A DNA stretch of 64,000 nucleotides, taken from Kitasatospora sp. GP82 (GTDB taxonomy: Bacteria > Actinomycetota > Actinomycetes > Streptomycetales > Streptomycetaceae). The notes beneath the pieces are model-generated. The model was not told the origin of the DNA. It worked only from the letters and a program-made list of their open reading frames with translations, and searched no databases. The stretch covers positions 159,222 to 223,221 of the forward strand of contig NZ_JARZAJ010000013.1 of NCBI RefSeq assembly GCF_029892105.1, read 5' to 3'. Shown here one piece after another: positions 46,142-54,618 of the stretch. Each line of letters opens with the position of its first letter. Position 1 is the first letter of the stretch. The position numbers and the translations under genes were made by a program.

Positions 46142-46940
46142 AGCGGAAGCCTCCGAAGTCCTGAACAGCGGCGGTGATCTCCTCGGCGGTCGCGGCCTGC
46201 TGGTCGCCGGGTACGGGCGCCGGGCCGGACTTCCGGCTGTAGTCGGTGAGCTTCCAGTCACTGCCGGTCCAGCGCATGGTCATGGTGAGCGTGTACCAGT
46301 CCGCCGCGACCGGCTGGGTGGAGCCCTCTCCGGCCAGCCCGTGCAGGCCGACCGACCAGACGTCCACCTTGGTCGCCGTGTCCGCAGAGTTGGTGGTCCT
46401 CGTCCCGATCGGAACGGTACGGCTGACGAAGGTCAGGCCCTTGGGTGCCCTGCCCTGCGCGTCCAGCCCGAAGCGGGCGAAGGAGTCGGCGGTGAATCCC
46501 TGGTCCAGGCGGGCCTGGAGAGTGGGGGCGACGGTCGGGTCGGCGATGGTGGAGATGATGGCCCGTCGGGTGTCGGCACGGAACATCTCGGCCGAGCCGA
46601 GTGCCACAACGTAGTTGGCGGCGGCGGACTGCGCGCCCTGGTCGGTGTGCGGGTAGCCGCTGCCGATGCCGTTGCTGGTCGTGGTGACCGGGTCCTGGCC
46701 GCTGGGGGCGGTCGCGGCGGGCGCGGGCCGCGCCTGGTCCGCGGAGGCCGCGCTCCTGCCCGCGGGGGACTTGTCCCGGTTGGCGATGGAGATGCCGATC
46801 ACCAGCAGGACGACCACCGCCAGCACGGCCAGCAGGGTCCTCAGCGGCCTGGGCTGACGTCCGTTCGCCTGTTGGTAGACGGACTGTTCGGCGACCGGCA
46901 GCCGGGTGCGGGTGTGCGGCTGGTCGTCGGACACCGGCAC
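46131..46940 (-). CDS. VirB8/TcpC-like single-pass membrane protein
   Basis: A 269-residue protein. A short cytoplasmic start, one helix (about 35-53, [18 protein letters not shown]), a Ser/Ala/Pro linker, and an extracytoplasmic alpha/beta domain follow. The pattern (AANYVVALGSAEMF, WYTLTMTMRWTGSDWKLTDYS) is that of NTF2-like VirB8/TcpC domains of T4SS assembly. GTG 46940 follows GGAGG. It is co-transcribed with the VirB6-like gene. Confidence 0.75.
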   Translation of the reverse strand: MPVSDDQPHTRTRLPVAEQSVYQQANGRQPRPLRTLLAVLAVVVLLVIGISIANRDKSPAGRSAASADQARPAPAATAPSGQDPVTTTSNGIGSGYPHTDQGAQSAAANYVVALGSAEMFRADTRRAIISTIADPTVAPTLQARLDQGFTADSFARFGLDAQGRAPKGLTFVSRTVPIGTRTTNSADTATKVDVWSVGLHGLAGEGSTQPVAADWYTLTMTMRWTGSDWKLTDYSRKSGPAPVPGDQQAATAEEITAAVQDFGGFRYAR

Positions 46941-47068
46941 TGCGGCCCTCCTGGTGCGAGGGAGCCCAGGCGGGCCCCGAAGTCGGATCGGATGCGCACC
47001 TGGCAGGGGGTGCGCGACAACCCCAGCGGGTGCAGCACGACCGCTCCGCCAGGACGACTATCTGATCG

Positions 47069-47422
47069 TCAGATGGCCATGCCGTAGACAATGGTGAACA
47101 GCGTGCCCAGGGAACCAATGATGAACACGCCGGTCAGCCCGGCGATGATCAGCCCCTTGCCCTGTTCGGCACTGAAGGAGTCCCTCATCGCGGTGGCACC
47201 GATCCGTTGCTTGGCCGCTCCCCACACGGCGATCGCCAGACAGGCCAGAATCGCGACGGCCATCACGACCTCCACCATCACCCGGGCCTCGGAGCCGAGG
47301 GTCGCGAACGGCCCCCAGTCGGGGGCGATTCCGCCGATGATGGTGTTGATATCGGCCTTCTTGGGTGGGTCCGCCGCCAGGTCACCGATCAACTTGCTGC
47401 CGTCCACGCTGCTCAGGTTCAT
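47069..47422 (-). CDS. VirB2-like small membrane protein
   Basis: A 117-residue protein with two hydrophobic helices (about 48-67 and 91-115) joined by a short basic loop (GAAKQRIGATAMRDSFSAEQG). The size, helix pair and first position in a T4SS-like operon resemble VirB2 pilins, although no signal peptide is evident. ATG 47422 follows GGTGAGA. It probably begins the five-gene operon that continues to the ATPase at 41854. Confidence 0.75.
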   Translation of the reverse strand: MNLSSVDGSKLIGDLAADPPKKADINTIIGGIAPDWGPFATLGSEARVMVEVVMAVAILACLAIAVWGAAKQRIGATAMRDSFSAEQGKGLIIAGLTGVFIIGSLGTLFTIVYGMAI

Positions 47423-47663
47423 TCATCTCACCGCCCGATCAGGCAAATTCAAGGCCCCACAGCACCGCTGAGCGAAGAGCCGGTACCTATTCTTGGCCAG
47501 AACTGATGTCGCTTTGGCTACTTCTCGCGGATTGGTCGTGCGATGTGGGACAGCTACGACAAGATGTCCACCGTACGAAGGATACCGCTCACTCTTAGTA
47601 TCTGTGATGATCGCGCTGAGCAATGCCTTCCAGAACGCGGACAACTGACGACTCGTCGGGACG
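47423..47663. promoter_or_regulatory. Divergent promoter region of the T4SS-like operon and the cell-wall hydrolase
   Basis: A 241-base gap with lower GC than its surroundings. A -10-like TAGTAT occurs at 47597-47602 in the plus direction. I looked for a ydaO-type riboswitch, often upstream of Streptomyces wall hydrolases, and did not find a convincing one. Confidence 0.45.
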
Positions 47664-48779
47664 GTGCTGATGGTACTCGGGAAGGCAGGCGCCGTAGCGG
47701 CTGGTGCGGGCGCCGCAGCACTCGGTTTCGCTGCACTGGTCACTCTCGGCACCTTCGCCGCCAGCGGCACCACGCAGAGCTCCGCCAACAATCTCGCACT
47801 CTCCAGTGGCACCGTCCCGGCCGCATACCAGCCGCTGATCCAGAAATGGGGCACCCTCTGCCCCGAGATCTCTCCCCCGATGCTCGCCGCGCAGCTCTAT
47901 CAGGAGAGCGGTTTCGACCCGTCAGCCCGAAGCCCCGCCAAGGCATACGGCATGGCGCAGTTCCTGGAAGGCACCTGGGCCACCTACGGCACGGACGGCG
48001 ACGGGGACGGCAAGGCCGATATCTGGAACCCGGCCGACGCCATCGCCTCCGCCGCCACCTACGACTGCGCCCTCGCCAAGGACGTCTCCCAGGTACCCGG
48101 CGACAAGCAGGGCAATCTGCTCGCCGCCTACAACGCCGGCCCGTACGCGGTGATCAAGGCCGGCGGAGTCCCGGCCTACTCCGAGACCCAGGGCTACGTC
48201 CGCAGCATCAGGTCACTGGCCCTCAGCTTCACCGCGCCGACCACCAGCACCTCGCTGGTGCTCTCCCCGCAGTCCTCCGGAGCGATCTACTTCGCCCAGA
48301 CCAAGCTGGGCACCCCCTACCTCTGGGGCGGCGAGGGCCTGTCCTCCCAGGACGGCCGCTTCGACTGCTCGGGGCTCACCCAGGCCGCGTACGCCTCCGT
48401 CGGCATCACGCTGCCGCGTGTGGCCAACGACCAGTGGTACGCCGGCGAGCACCCCTCGCGCGACCAACTGCGGCCGGGCGACCTGGTCTTCTTCGCCAAC
48501 GATCTCACCGACCCGCGCTCCATCCACCACGTCGGCATCTACGTCGGCGGCGGCTACATGATCGACGCCCCGCACACCGGTGCGGTGATCCGCTACGACA
48601 CGATTGACCAGAAGGGCTACATCGGCGCCACCCGGGTCACCTCCGACGGCGCCCTGGCCCTGCCAGTGCGCAACGCCGACGGCACCATCACCTCCACGAC
48701 CTCCCCCGGTCAGGGAACCGGTCAGGGAACCGGTCAGGAAACTGCCCAAGGGGCCGGTCAAGGCGGGGCAAAGAGCTGA
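47664..48779 (+). CDS. Lytic transglycosylase and NlpC/P60 peptidoglycan hydrolase
   Basis: A 371-residue secreted two-domain wall hydrolase. An N-terminal helix (about 5-30) is followed by a lysozyme-like/SLT domain (QLYQESGFDPSARSPAKAYGMAQF, with the catalytic Glu in YQESGF; LLAAYNAGPYAV). From about 205 there is an NlpC/P60 endopeptidase domain (GTPYLWGGEGL, FDCSGLTQAAY with catalytic Cys, HHVGIYVGGG with His). The tail has GQGT repeats. It plays the role of VirB1 or TcpG in T4SS-like loci, opening the wall for the complex. GTG 47664 or ATG 47670 is the start. Confidence 0.88.
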   Translation: MLMVLGKAGAVAAGAGAAALGFAALVTLGTFAASGTTQSSANNLALSSGTVPAAYQPLIQKWGTLCPEISPPMLAAQLYQESGFDPSARSPAKAYGMAQFLEGTWATYGTDGDGDGKADIWNPADAIASAATYDCALAKDVSQVPGDKQGNLLAAYNAGPYAVIKAGGVPAYSETQGYVRSIRSLALSFTAPTTSTSLVLSPQSSGAIYFAQTKLGTPYLWGGEGLSSQDGRFDCSGLTQAAYASVGITLPRVANDQWYAGEHPSRDQLRPGDLVFFANDLTDPRSIHHVGIYVGGGYMIDAPHTGAVIRYDTIDQKGYIGATRVTSDGALALPVRNADGTITSTTSPGQGTGQGTGQETAQGAGQGGAKS

Positions 48780-48825
48780 CGACCCGCCCGTCCGCGGTGT
48801 GCGAGCCGCGTGGACGGTGAGTCAA

Positions 48826-48853
48826 GTTTCCATAACAGGGCGTTTCCATGGAA
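48826..48853. repeat. GTTTCCAT direct repeat and TTCCATGGAA palindrome
   Basis: GTTTCCAT occurs at 48826-48833 and 48842-48849. The second copy is part of the perfect palindrome TTCCATGGAA (48844-48853). They lie upstream of the PAP2 gene and could form an operator. Confidence 0.4.
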
Positions 48854-48932
48854 CCCTGGGCCTGACGAGTGACGTTCTGTCCGTCGATCACGTTTGATCA
48901 AAAAACGGAACCACCGACCAGGGAGGTGCGGC

Positions 48933-49697
48933 GTGTCAGCGCTGCTGGCCGACACGACCGGCCCTGATCTGAGCCTGCTGCGCGCGATCAACGGCCTGGC
49001 CAAGTCCTCGCCGGTGTGGCTGGACAGCCTGGTCTCGTGGATCGGCGAGTACGGAATCCTGATCGGGCTGGCCGCCCTGTGCGCGACCGGCTGGCTTCAG
49101 GCCCGTCGCCGCCCGGATGCGCCGGTGGCCGTCGCCGGGATGCTCTGGGTGCCGCTCTCGGTGGCAATCTGCGAGCTCGCCAACATCCCGATCTCCGCGA
49201 TCGTCGACCGGCCCCGGCCCTTTGTGGACCACCCCGACCTGGACGTCCTGGTGCAGGGCAAGGAGGGCACGCTCTCCTTCGTCAGCGACCACTCGGCGAT
49301 GTCCATGGGCGTCGCCGTCGCACTGCTGCTGGTCAACAAGCGGCTCGGACTGATCGCGGGCGGGCTGGCCCTGCTCCAGGGCTTCTGCCGGATGTTCATG
49401 GGCGTGCACTACCCGACCGATGTGATCGGTGGCTATGCGCTGGCGACCGCCGTGGTGCTGCTGCTGGCGCCGCTGGCGATGGCCGTCCTGGTACCGCTCT
49501 GCCACTCGCTGACCAGGACCAGGCTGGCGCCGCTGCTGGTCGCCCCGCAGGGGCGCGACAAGGGCACCGACCGCGGGGCAGGGCGAGGGCAGGGCGGCGG
49601 CAGCAGCCGGCGCCGGGCAACGGAGGGCCGCCGACGCGGGCGGGGCCGGGGCGCCCGTACCGAGGAGCCGGCCCGCGACTCCGACCTGGCCGCCTGA
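48933..49697 (+). CDS. PAP2-family membrane phosphatase
   Basis: A 254-residue membrane protein with five or six helices. The three PAP2 motifs are present: DRPRPF (from K-x6-RP), SDHSAMSM (in place of PSGH) and CRMFMGVHYPTDVIGG (SR-x5-H-x3-D type). Such enzymes dephosphorylate lipid phosphates such as undecaprenyl pyrophosphate or phosphatidic acid. A basic, disordered tail (about 190-254) follows. GTG 48933 follows GGGAGG by six bases. Confidence 0.9.
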   Translation: MSALLADTTGPDLSLLRAINGLAKSSPVWLDSLVSWIGEYGILIGLAALCATGWLQARRRPDAPVAVAGMLWVPLSVAICELANIPISAIVDRPRPFVDHPDLDVLVQGKEGTLSFVSDHSAMSMGVAVALLLVNKRLGLIAGGLALLQGFCRMFMGVHYPTDVIGGYALATAVVLLLAPLAMAVLVPLCHSLTRTRLAPLLVAPQGRDKGTDRGAGRGQGGGSSRRRATEGRRRGRGRGARTEEPARDSDLAA

Positions 49698-49734
49698 CCG
49701 GAGCACCCTCCCGCAGCCTCTCGCCGGGGCACCG

Positions 49735-49953
49735 TCAGCTCGCGGGCTCGGGATCGGCCAGGTGTTCGTCGGTGTCCCGTCTTGCGCGGTCGCGCGAGCG
49801 ACGGCCCGGAGCGAACCAGCCGCAGCTGCAGGAGGCAAAGCAGAAGGAGCCGCGTTCCTCGACCGCCACCCGGTGCCGGGAGGGGGCAGCGGACGCGATG
49901 GACGTGGGTGCTGCGCCGGGACGGGCCGGCAGCTCGCTGGACACGTACTGCAC
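49735..49953 (-). CDS. Small conserved actinobacterial protein with Cys-rich centre
   Basis: A 72-residue protein with RHRVAVEERGSFCFASCSCGWFAPGRRSRDRARRD in its centre: three cysteines, a Trp and an Arg-rich tract. I believe similar small proteins occur widely in Streptomyces; the CxxxCxC pattern could bind a metal. Start GTG 49953 lacks a Shine-Dalgarno. It is convergent with the PAP2 gene and divergent from the lipoprotein gene. Function unknown. Confidence 0.6.
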   Translation of the reverse strand: MQYVSSELPARPGAAPTSIASAAPSRHRVAVEERGSFCFASCSCGWFAPGRRSRDRARRDTDEHLADPEPAS

Positions 49954-50102
49954 CGTAACGCGCTACGACCCCGGCGCGCGACGAGTTCCGTGCGCCGGTC
50001 TCTCCGTAACCCCTGCCACCTCGACTCGTTGCACCGTCAAGAGCTCTGCCCAACCAGGTGGGCGGCTTGCCGGGCCGAGGGCCCGAGGGGGTTGTCTCAA
50101 GA

Positions 50103-50975
50103 GTGAACAAGCTGACACAGAGCCACCGGCTCACCGGCGGACCAGCCCGTACCGGCGCCGTCGCGGCCGTCCTCGTCGCCGCCCTCACCGCCTGCGGAGG
50201 CGGCGGCAGCCACTCCTCGGAGAGCGCGGCCGACCAGCTCTCCGCCGATCCGCTCACCGCCGTGCGAAGCTCTGCCGACATCACCGGCCGGACGGGCTCG
50301 GCCAGGACCGCCACCGAGCTGGTCACCGAGTCCGCCGAGAAGAAGGCCGTCTTCAACGGCACCGGCGGGTACGACTATGTGAACCGGATCGGCAAGCTGG
50401 AGATCAACGTGCCCCCGGGCGCCGCGACCACCGGCAAGATCGTCGAGGTGACGCTGCCCGGCACGGTCTACCTGCAGAACAGCGCCGCCAAGATCCCCGA
50501 AGGCAAGTGGGTCAAGCTGGACGTCCGTCAACTCCCCGACGGGAACCTGGTCAGCAGTGGCGCCACCGACCCGGCCAGCGCCGCCGGGGCACTGCGCGGC
50601 GTGCTGAAGGCCGAGCTGGTCGGCAGCGAGACGGTCAACGGCCAGGACCTCAAGCACTACAAGGGCACCCTCGACCTGGCCAAGGCGGCCGACGCCACCG
50701 GCGGCCGGGGCGGGGACGGACTGCGGATGGCCGCGCAGACCTTCACCGCCAAGGAGGTGCCGTACGAGGTCTGGCTGGACGCGCAGGGGCGGCTGCACAA
50801 GGCGGTCGAGACCTTCACCTTCGCCGGGGTGGCCGGTTCGAAGGAGGCGAAGGACCAGGTCAAGGTCACCTCGACGGTCTCGCTGACCGACTTCGGCGCT
50901 GCGGTGGACGCGAGCGAGCCGGGTGCGGCCGACATCTACTCGATGCCGTCCTCCCCCTCTCCCTCGCCCAAGTAG
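50103..50975 (+). CDS. LppX/LprG-like lipoprotein
   Basis: A 290-residue lipoprotein. The signal peptide ends at a lipobox (LTAC), so Cys near residue 31 is acylated. The mature domain ([43 protein letters not shown]) matches the LppX_LprAFG-type fold, which binds lipids in a half-barrel. The tail is Ser/Pro-rich. GTG 50103 follows GAGGGGG at a somewhat long distance. Substrate unknown. Confidence 0.82.
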   Translation: MNKLTQSHRLTGGPARTGAVAAVLVAALTACGGGGSHSSESAADQLSADPLTAVRSSADITGRTGSARTATELVTESAEKKAVFNGTGGYDYVNRIGKLEINVPPGAATTGKIVEVTLPGTVYLQNSAAKIPEGKWVKLDVRQLPDGNLVSSGATDPASAAGALRGVLKAELVGSETVNGQDLKHYKGTLDLAKAADATGGRGGDGLRMAAQTFTAKEVPYEVWLDAQGRLHKAVETFTFAGVAGSKEAKDQVKVTSTVSLTDFGAAVDASEPGAADIYSMPSSPSPSPK

Positions 50976-51056
50976 CCTCCCGGTGGTTGCAGTGCGCCCC
51001 GAAGGCAGCAGCCTTCCCCGACGGCTGCACCCGAAATAGTTCCTGCGGCACCAGAG

Positions 51057-51091
51057 ATGACCCGTCCGTGCCATGGGGTATGACCCGTCCG
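51057..51091. repeat. Direct repeat ATGACCCGTCCG
   Basis: ATGACCCGTCCG is repeated exactly at 51057-51068 and 51080-51091 (23-base period). TACGCT lies seven bases after the second copy and may be a -10. This is upstream of the small gene at 51153. Confidence 0.4.
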
Positions 51092-51152
51092 CTACCTACG
51101 CTGGTGTCGGGGGCTGTCGGCCTCCTGCCGGACGGTCGGAGGGGTGGTGCGC

Positions 51153-51359
51153 ATGGGGGCGTCCTCGGAAGGCCGCAAGGGGGGCCACGACCAGACCGCA
51201 CTGGACGAGATCGAGCTGGCAGGCGAGTTGATGATCGCCGCGACCGCCAGCCCCGAGGAGCGGCTGGCCCCCGAGCGGATCGACCAGGTGCTGCTGGACG
51301 GTGATCCTGGGTGTCCCGACGGCCCCGACCGGCCTTCGGGCCACCGGCCGTCGGGTTGA
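51153..51359 (+). CDS. Small conserved hypothetical protein
   Basis: A 68-residue hydrophilic protein with a helical acidic middle (QTALDEIELAGELMIAATASPEERL). ATG 51153 is 10 bases after GGAGG; GTG 51147 also possible. I recall short Streptomyces proteins with this GHDQTALDEIELAGELMIAA segment, here with a longer Pro/Asp tail. It is convergent with the CsoR-family gene, seven bases apart. Function unknown. Confidence 0.6.
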   Translation: MGASSEGRKGGHDQTALDEIELAGELMIAATASPEERLAPERIDQVLLDGDPGCPDGPDRPSGHRPSG

Positions 51360-51366
51360 TGGCAGT

Positions 51367-51681
51367 TCAGGAGCGCAGCAACCGGGAGATCGCGGAGCCG
51401 GCCTCGGCCACCTTTGCGTCCAGTTCGGCCCCGCCCTGCTCGGCGGCGGCCGCGACGCAGTGCCGCAGGTGCTCCTCCAGCAGCGCGAGCGCGAAGGACT
51501 GCAGTGCCTTGGTACTGGCGGAGACCTGGGTCAGGACGTCGATGCAGTAGGTGTCCTCGTCGACCATCCGCTGCAGGCCCCGGATCTGGCCTTCGATCCG
51601 GCGCAGCCGCTTCAGGTGCTCGGACTTCTGGGGGCTGTAGCCGTGCGGCCCTTGCGTCTCGGTGCCTGTGGTCGTGGTCAT
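51367..51681 (-). CDS. CsoR/RcnR-family metal-sensing repressor
   Basis: A 104-residue four-helix repressor of the DUF156 family. HLKRLRRIEGQIRGLQRMVDEDTYCIDVL is the DNA- and metal-binding helix pair; Cys in DTYC, His and Cys in HLRHC provide the copper-type Cys-His-Cys set. By residue pattern it is CsoR-like. No copper ATPase or chaperone gene is adjacent, so its target lies elsewhere. ATG 51681 follows GGCGG. Confidence 0.88.
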   Translation of the reverse strand: MTTTTGTETQGPHGYSPQKSEHLKRLRRIEGQIRGLQRMVDEDTYCIDVLTQVSASTKALQSFALALLEEHLRHCVAAAAEQGGAELDAKVAEAGSAISRLLRS

Positions 51682-51976
51682 CCGGCCCGCCTTAGTTCTC
51701 TTCTCTGAGCCACCAGTCTCCAACACCCGGGGGCCGCGCCCTGTTCCCCCGTACGAGCGTCGGCTCCCGATCTCCCGATGCCGGGCAGGAGCAAACCGGC
51801 CGCCGTTCCGTCAGACTGGGGGCTCGCGTCTGCACACCGGCGTGCAGGCCCGGCCGCCCGCCCTTGTGTCATGCGGAAGCGGAACTTCCGGTTCGCGTGT
51901 CGTCACCCCGTTTGCGCACTTCCGACGGCTTGCGCCTAGCATCGTTCAGTCCCTACCCCGCACATCGGAGATTTCC
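51682..51976. other. 295-base divergent gap before the DUF47-pit operon
   Basis: Contains the promoters of the CsoR-family gene and of DUF47-pit. TAGCAT (51937-51942) is -10-like. No clear PHO box is visible. Confidence 0.4.
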
Positions 51977-52597
51977 GTGCGTTTTAGCCTGACCCCGAAG
52001 GAGACGAGTTTCTACGACATGTTCGCCGCCGCCGCGGAGAACCTGGTCGTCGGATCGAAGCTCCTGCTGGAACTGCTGGGTTCAGACGTGTCGGCCCGCG
52101 CGGAGATCGTCGAGCGCATGCGCGCCGCCGAGCACGCCGGAGACGACACCACCCATGCGGTGTTCCACCAGCTGAACTCCTCCTTCATCACGCCCTTCGA
52201 CCGCGAGGACATCTACAGCCTGGCCTCCTCGCTGGACGACATCATGGACTTCATGGAGGAGGCCGTCGACCTGGTCGTCCTCTATGACATCCAGGCGCTG
52301 CCGAAGGGCGTCGAGCAGCAGATCGAGGTACTGGCCCGGGCCGCCGAGCTGACCGCCGAGGCGATGCCGCACCTGCGCAGCATGGAGAACCTGACCGAGT
52401 ACTGGATCGAGATCAACCGGCTGGAGAACCAGGCGGACCAGATCCACCGCAAGCTGCTCGCCCACCTCTTCAGCGGCCAGTACGAGGCCATCGAGGTCCT
52501 CAAGCTGAAGCAGATCGTGGATGTCCTCGAAGAGGCCGCCGACGCATTCGAGCACGTGGCCAACACCGTGGAGACCATCGCGGTCAAGGAGTCCTGA
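51977..52597 (+). CDS. DUF47 (PhoU-like) phosphate transport accessory protein
   Basis: A 206-residue all-helical protein of the DUF47/PhoU-like family (YDMFAAAAENLVVGSKLLLELLG, EHAGDDTTHAVFHQLNSSFITPFDREDIYSLASSLDDIMDFMEEAVD). The E/D-x3-D clusters bind metal in homologues. It is translated from GTG 51977 after GGAG, and its stop lies just before the pit start. DUF47 proteins are thought to modulate their paired low-affinity Pit transporters. Confidence 0.92.
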   Translation: MRFSLTPKETSFYDMFAAAAENLVVGSKLLLELLGSDVSARAEIVERMRAAEHAGDDTTHAVFHQLNSSFITPFDREDIYSLASSLDDIMDFMEEAVDLVVLYDIQALPKGVEQQIEVLARAAELTAEAMPHLRSMENLTEYWIEINRLENQADQIHRKLLAHLFSGQYEAIEVLKLKQIVDVLEEAADAFEHVANTVETIAVKES

Positions 52598-52602
52598 CCA
52601 GC

Positions 52603-53598
52603 GTGGACATGGCAGCACTCATCGCCGTCCTCGGCGTGGCGTTCTTCTTCACGTACACCAACGGCTTCCACGACTCCGCGAACGCCATCGCCACCTCGGT
52701 GTCCACCCGGGCGCTCACCCCCCGGGCGGCACTGGCGATGGCCGCCGTGATGAACCTGGCCGGCGCCTTCCTGGGCAGCGGCGTGGCGAACACCGTCTCC
52801 AAGGGCATCATCGAGACCCCGACCGGCGACCAGGGCATGGCCATCCTGTTCGCCGCCCTGGTCGGCGCGATCGCCTGGAACCTGGTCACCTGGTACTTCG
52901 GCCTCCCGTCCTCCTCCTCGCACGCGCTGTTCGGCGGTCTGGTGGGCGCGGCGCTGGCCGGCGGCACCGAGGTGATCTGGTCGGGCGTGATCGACAAGAT
53001 CATCATCCCGATGGTGGTCTCCCCGATCGTCGGTCTGATCGGGGGCTTCATCGCGATGCTGGCGATCCTGTGGATCTTCCGCCGGGCCAACCCGCACCGT
53101 GCCAAGCGCAACTTCCGGGTCGCACAGACCGCCTCGGCCGCCGCCATGGCCCTGGCCCACGGCCTGCAGGACGCCCAGAAGACGATGGGCATCGTGGTGA
53201 TGGCTCTGACCATCTCGGGTCACCAGCACTCCGACGGCATCCCGATCTGGGTGAAGATCTCCTGCGCGACCATGCTCTCGCTGGGCACCTACGCGGGTGG
53301 CTGGCGGATCATGCGGACCCTCGGCCGGAAGATCATCGAGCTGGACCCGCCGCAGGGCTTCGCCGCCGAGGCGACCGCCTCGACGGTCATGTACATCACC
53401 TCGTTCGTCTTCAAGGCCCCGATCTCCACCACCCACGTGATCACCGCCGCGATCATGGGTGCGGGTGCCACCAAGCGGATCCGTGCGGTGCGCTGGGGCG
53501 TTGCCAAGAACATCGTGCTCGGCTGGTTCATCACGATGCCGGCGGCCGCACTGGTCGCGGCGGCGATGTACGGGATCATCCACCTGGCACTGGGCTGA
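52603..53598 (+). CDS. pit: Low-affinity inorganic phosphate transporter
   Basis: A 331-residue PiT-family permease with about ten helices. The family signature GFHDSANAIATSVSTRAL near the N-terminus and its duplicate AHGLQDAQKTMGIVVMAL in the second half are present, as is the LPSSSSHALFGGLVGAALA re-entrant motif. It imports phosphate (with protons or metal-phosphate). GTG 52603 follows AAGGAG by ten bases, five bases after the DUF47 stop. A strong terminator follows. Confidence 0.95.
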   Translation: MDMAALIAVLGVAFFFTYTNGFHDSANAIATSVSTRALTPRAALAMAAVMNLAGAFLGSGVANTVSKGIIETPTGDQGMAILFAALVGAIAWNLVTWYFGLPSSSSHALFGGLVGAALAGGTEVIWSGVIDKIIIPMVVSPIVGLIGGFIAMLAILWIFRRANPHRAKRNFRVAQTASAAAMALAHGLQDAQKTMGIVVMALTISGHQHSDGIPIWVKISCATMLSLGTYAGGWRIMRTLGRKIIELDPPQGFAAEATASTVMYITSFVFKAPISTTHVITAAIMGAGATKRIRAVRWGVAKNIVLGWFITMPAAALVAAAMYGIIHLALG

Positions 53599-53636
53599 GC
53601 CCGGTACGGACACCCGGCACGGCCGGACAACATGGC

Positions 53637-53669
53637 AGGGCCCGCCCCCACACCTCGGGGGCGGGCCCT
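53637..53669. terminator. Terminator after pit
   Basis: Perfect 13-bp arms (53637-53649 and 53657-53669) with a seven-base loop, then TTCTC. Lies between convergent pit and pstB. Confidence 0.87.
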
Positions 53670-53776
53670 TCTCATGCTCCGCGGCGGCACCGCCATGCAG
53701 CGCCACGGAGCAGCTCCGTTCTCCCTGGCCTCCGGGCGATTGTGGCCCGGTGCCTCGGGGGGTTTTCGGTGCGTCT

Positions 53777-54553
53777 TTAGCCGAAGCGGCCCGAGATGTA
53801 GTCCTCGGTCGCCTGCACCGACGGGTTGGAGAAGATCCGGGGGGTGTCGTCCAGCTCGACCAGCTTGCCCGGCTGGCCGACGCCGGCCAGGTTGAAGAAG
53901 GCGGTACGGTCCGAGACGCGGGCCGCCTGCTGCATGTTGTGGGTGACGATCACGATCGTGTACTGCGACTTCAGCTCGCCGATCAGGTCCTCGATGGCGA
54001 GGGTGGAGATCGGGTCGAGGGCCGAGCAGGGCTCGTCCATCAGCAGCACCTGCGGCTCGACCGCGATGGCGCGGGCGATGCACAGTCGCTGCTGCTGGCC
54101 GCCGGAGAGGCCGGCGCCGGGCTTGTTCAGCCGGTCCTTGACCTCGTTCCACAGGTTGGCGCCCTTGAGGGACTTCTCGACGACGCCGTCCAGCACGGAC
54201 TTCTTCTTGACGCCGGCGAGCTTCAGCCCGGCCACCACGTTGTCGTAGATCGACATTGTCGGGAAGGGGTTCGGCCGCTGGAAGACCATGCCGACGGCAC
54301 GGCGGACGGCGACCGGGTCGATGTTGGAGCCGTAGAGGTTCTCGTCGTCCAGCATCACCTTGCCCTCGACCCGGGCGCTGGGGATCACCTCGTGCATCCG
54401 GTTGAGGGTGCGCAGGAAGGTGGACTTGCCGCAGCCGGAGGGGCCGATGAAGGCCGTCACCGAGCGGGGCTCGATGGTCATCGAGATGTCCTCGATGGCC
54501 CGGGTGCTGCCGTAGTACGCGGACAGTCCGCTGACGTCGATGCGCTTGGCCAT
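53777..54553 (-). CDS. pstB: Phosphate ABC transporter ATPase
   Basis: A 258-residue ABC ATPase. Walker A is [11 protein letters not shown], the signature [14 protein letters not shown], and Walker [13 protein letters not shown]. The long helical insertion typical of PstB is present. It powers high-affinity phosphate import with PstA and PstC. It lies 65 bases after pstA. Confidence 0.97.
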   Translation of the reverse strand: MAKRIDVSGLSAYYGSTRAIEDISMTIEPRSVTAFIGPSGCGKSTFLRTLNRMHEVIPSARVEGKVMLDDENLYGSNIDPVAVRRAVGMVFQRPNPFPTMSIYDNVVAGLKLAGVKKKSVLDGVVEKSLKGANLWNEVKDRLNKPGAGLSGGQQQRLCIARAIAVEPQVLLMDEPCSALDPISTLAIEDLIGELKSQYTIVIVTHNMQQAARVSDRTAFFNLAGVGQPGKLVELDDTPRIFSNPSVQATEDYISGRFG

Positions 54554-54618
54554 GATCTTTCGTCTTCTCTCGCCCGCGGCAGAGCCGCTGATGAATTCTT
54601 CTCGTACGTCAGTCGGTG

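Noticed and set aside
47423..47663. ydaO (c-di-AMP) riboswitch before the wall hydrolase
   Set aside because: The conserved pseudoknot sequences are not visible.
41854..48779. Integrative conjugative element
   Set aside because: No integrase, relaxase, attachment site or tRNA was found, and base composition matches the surroundings.
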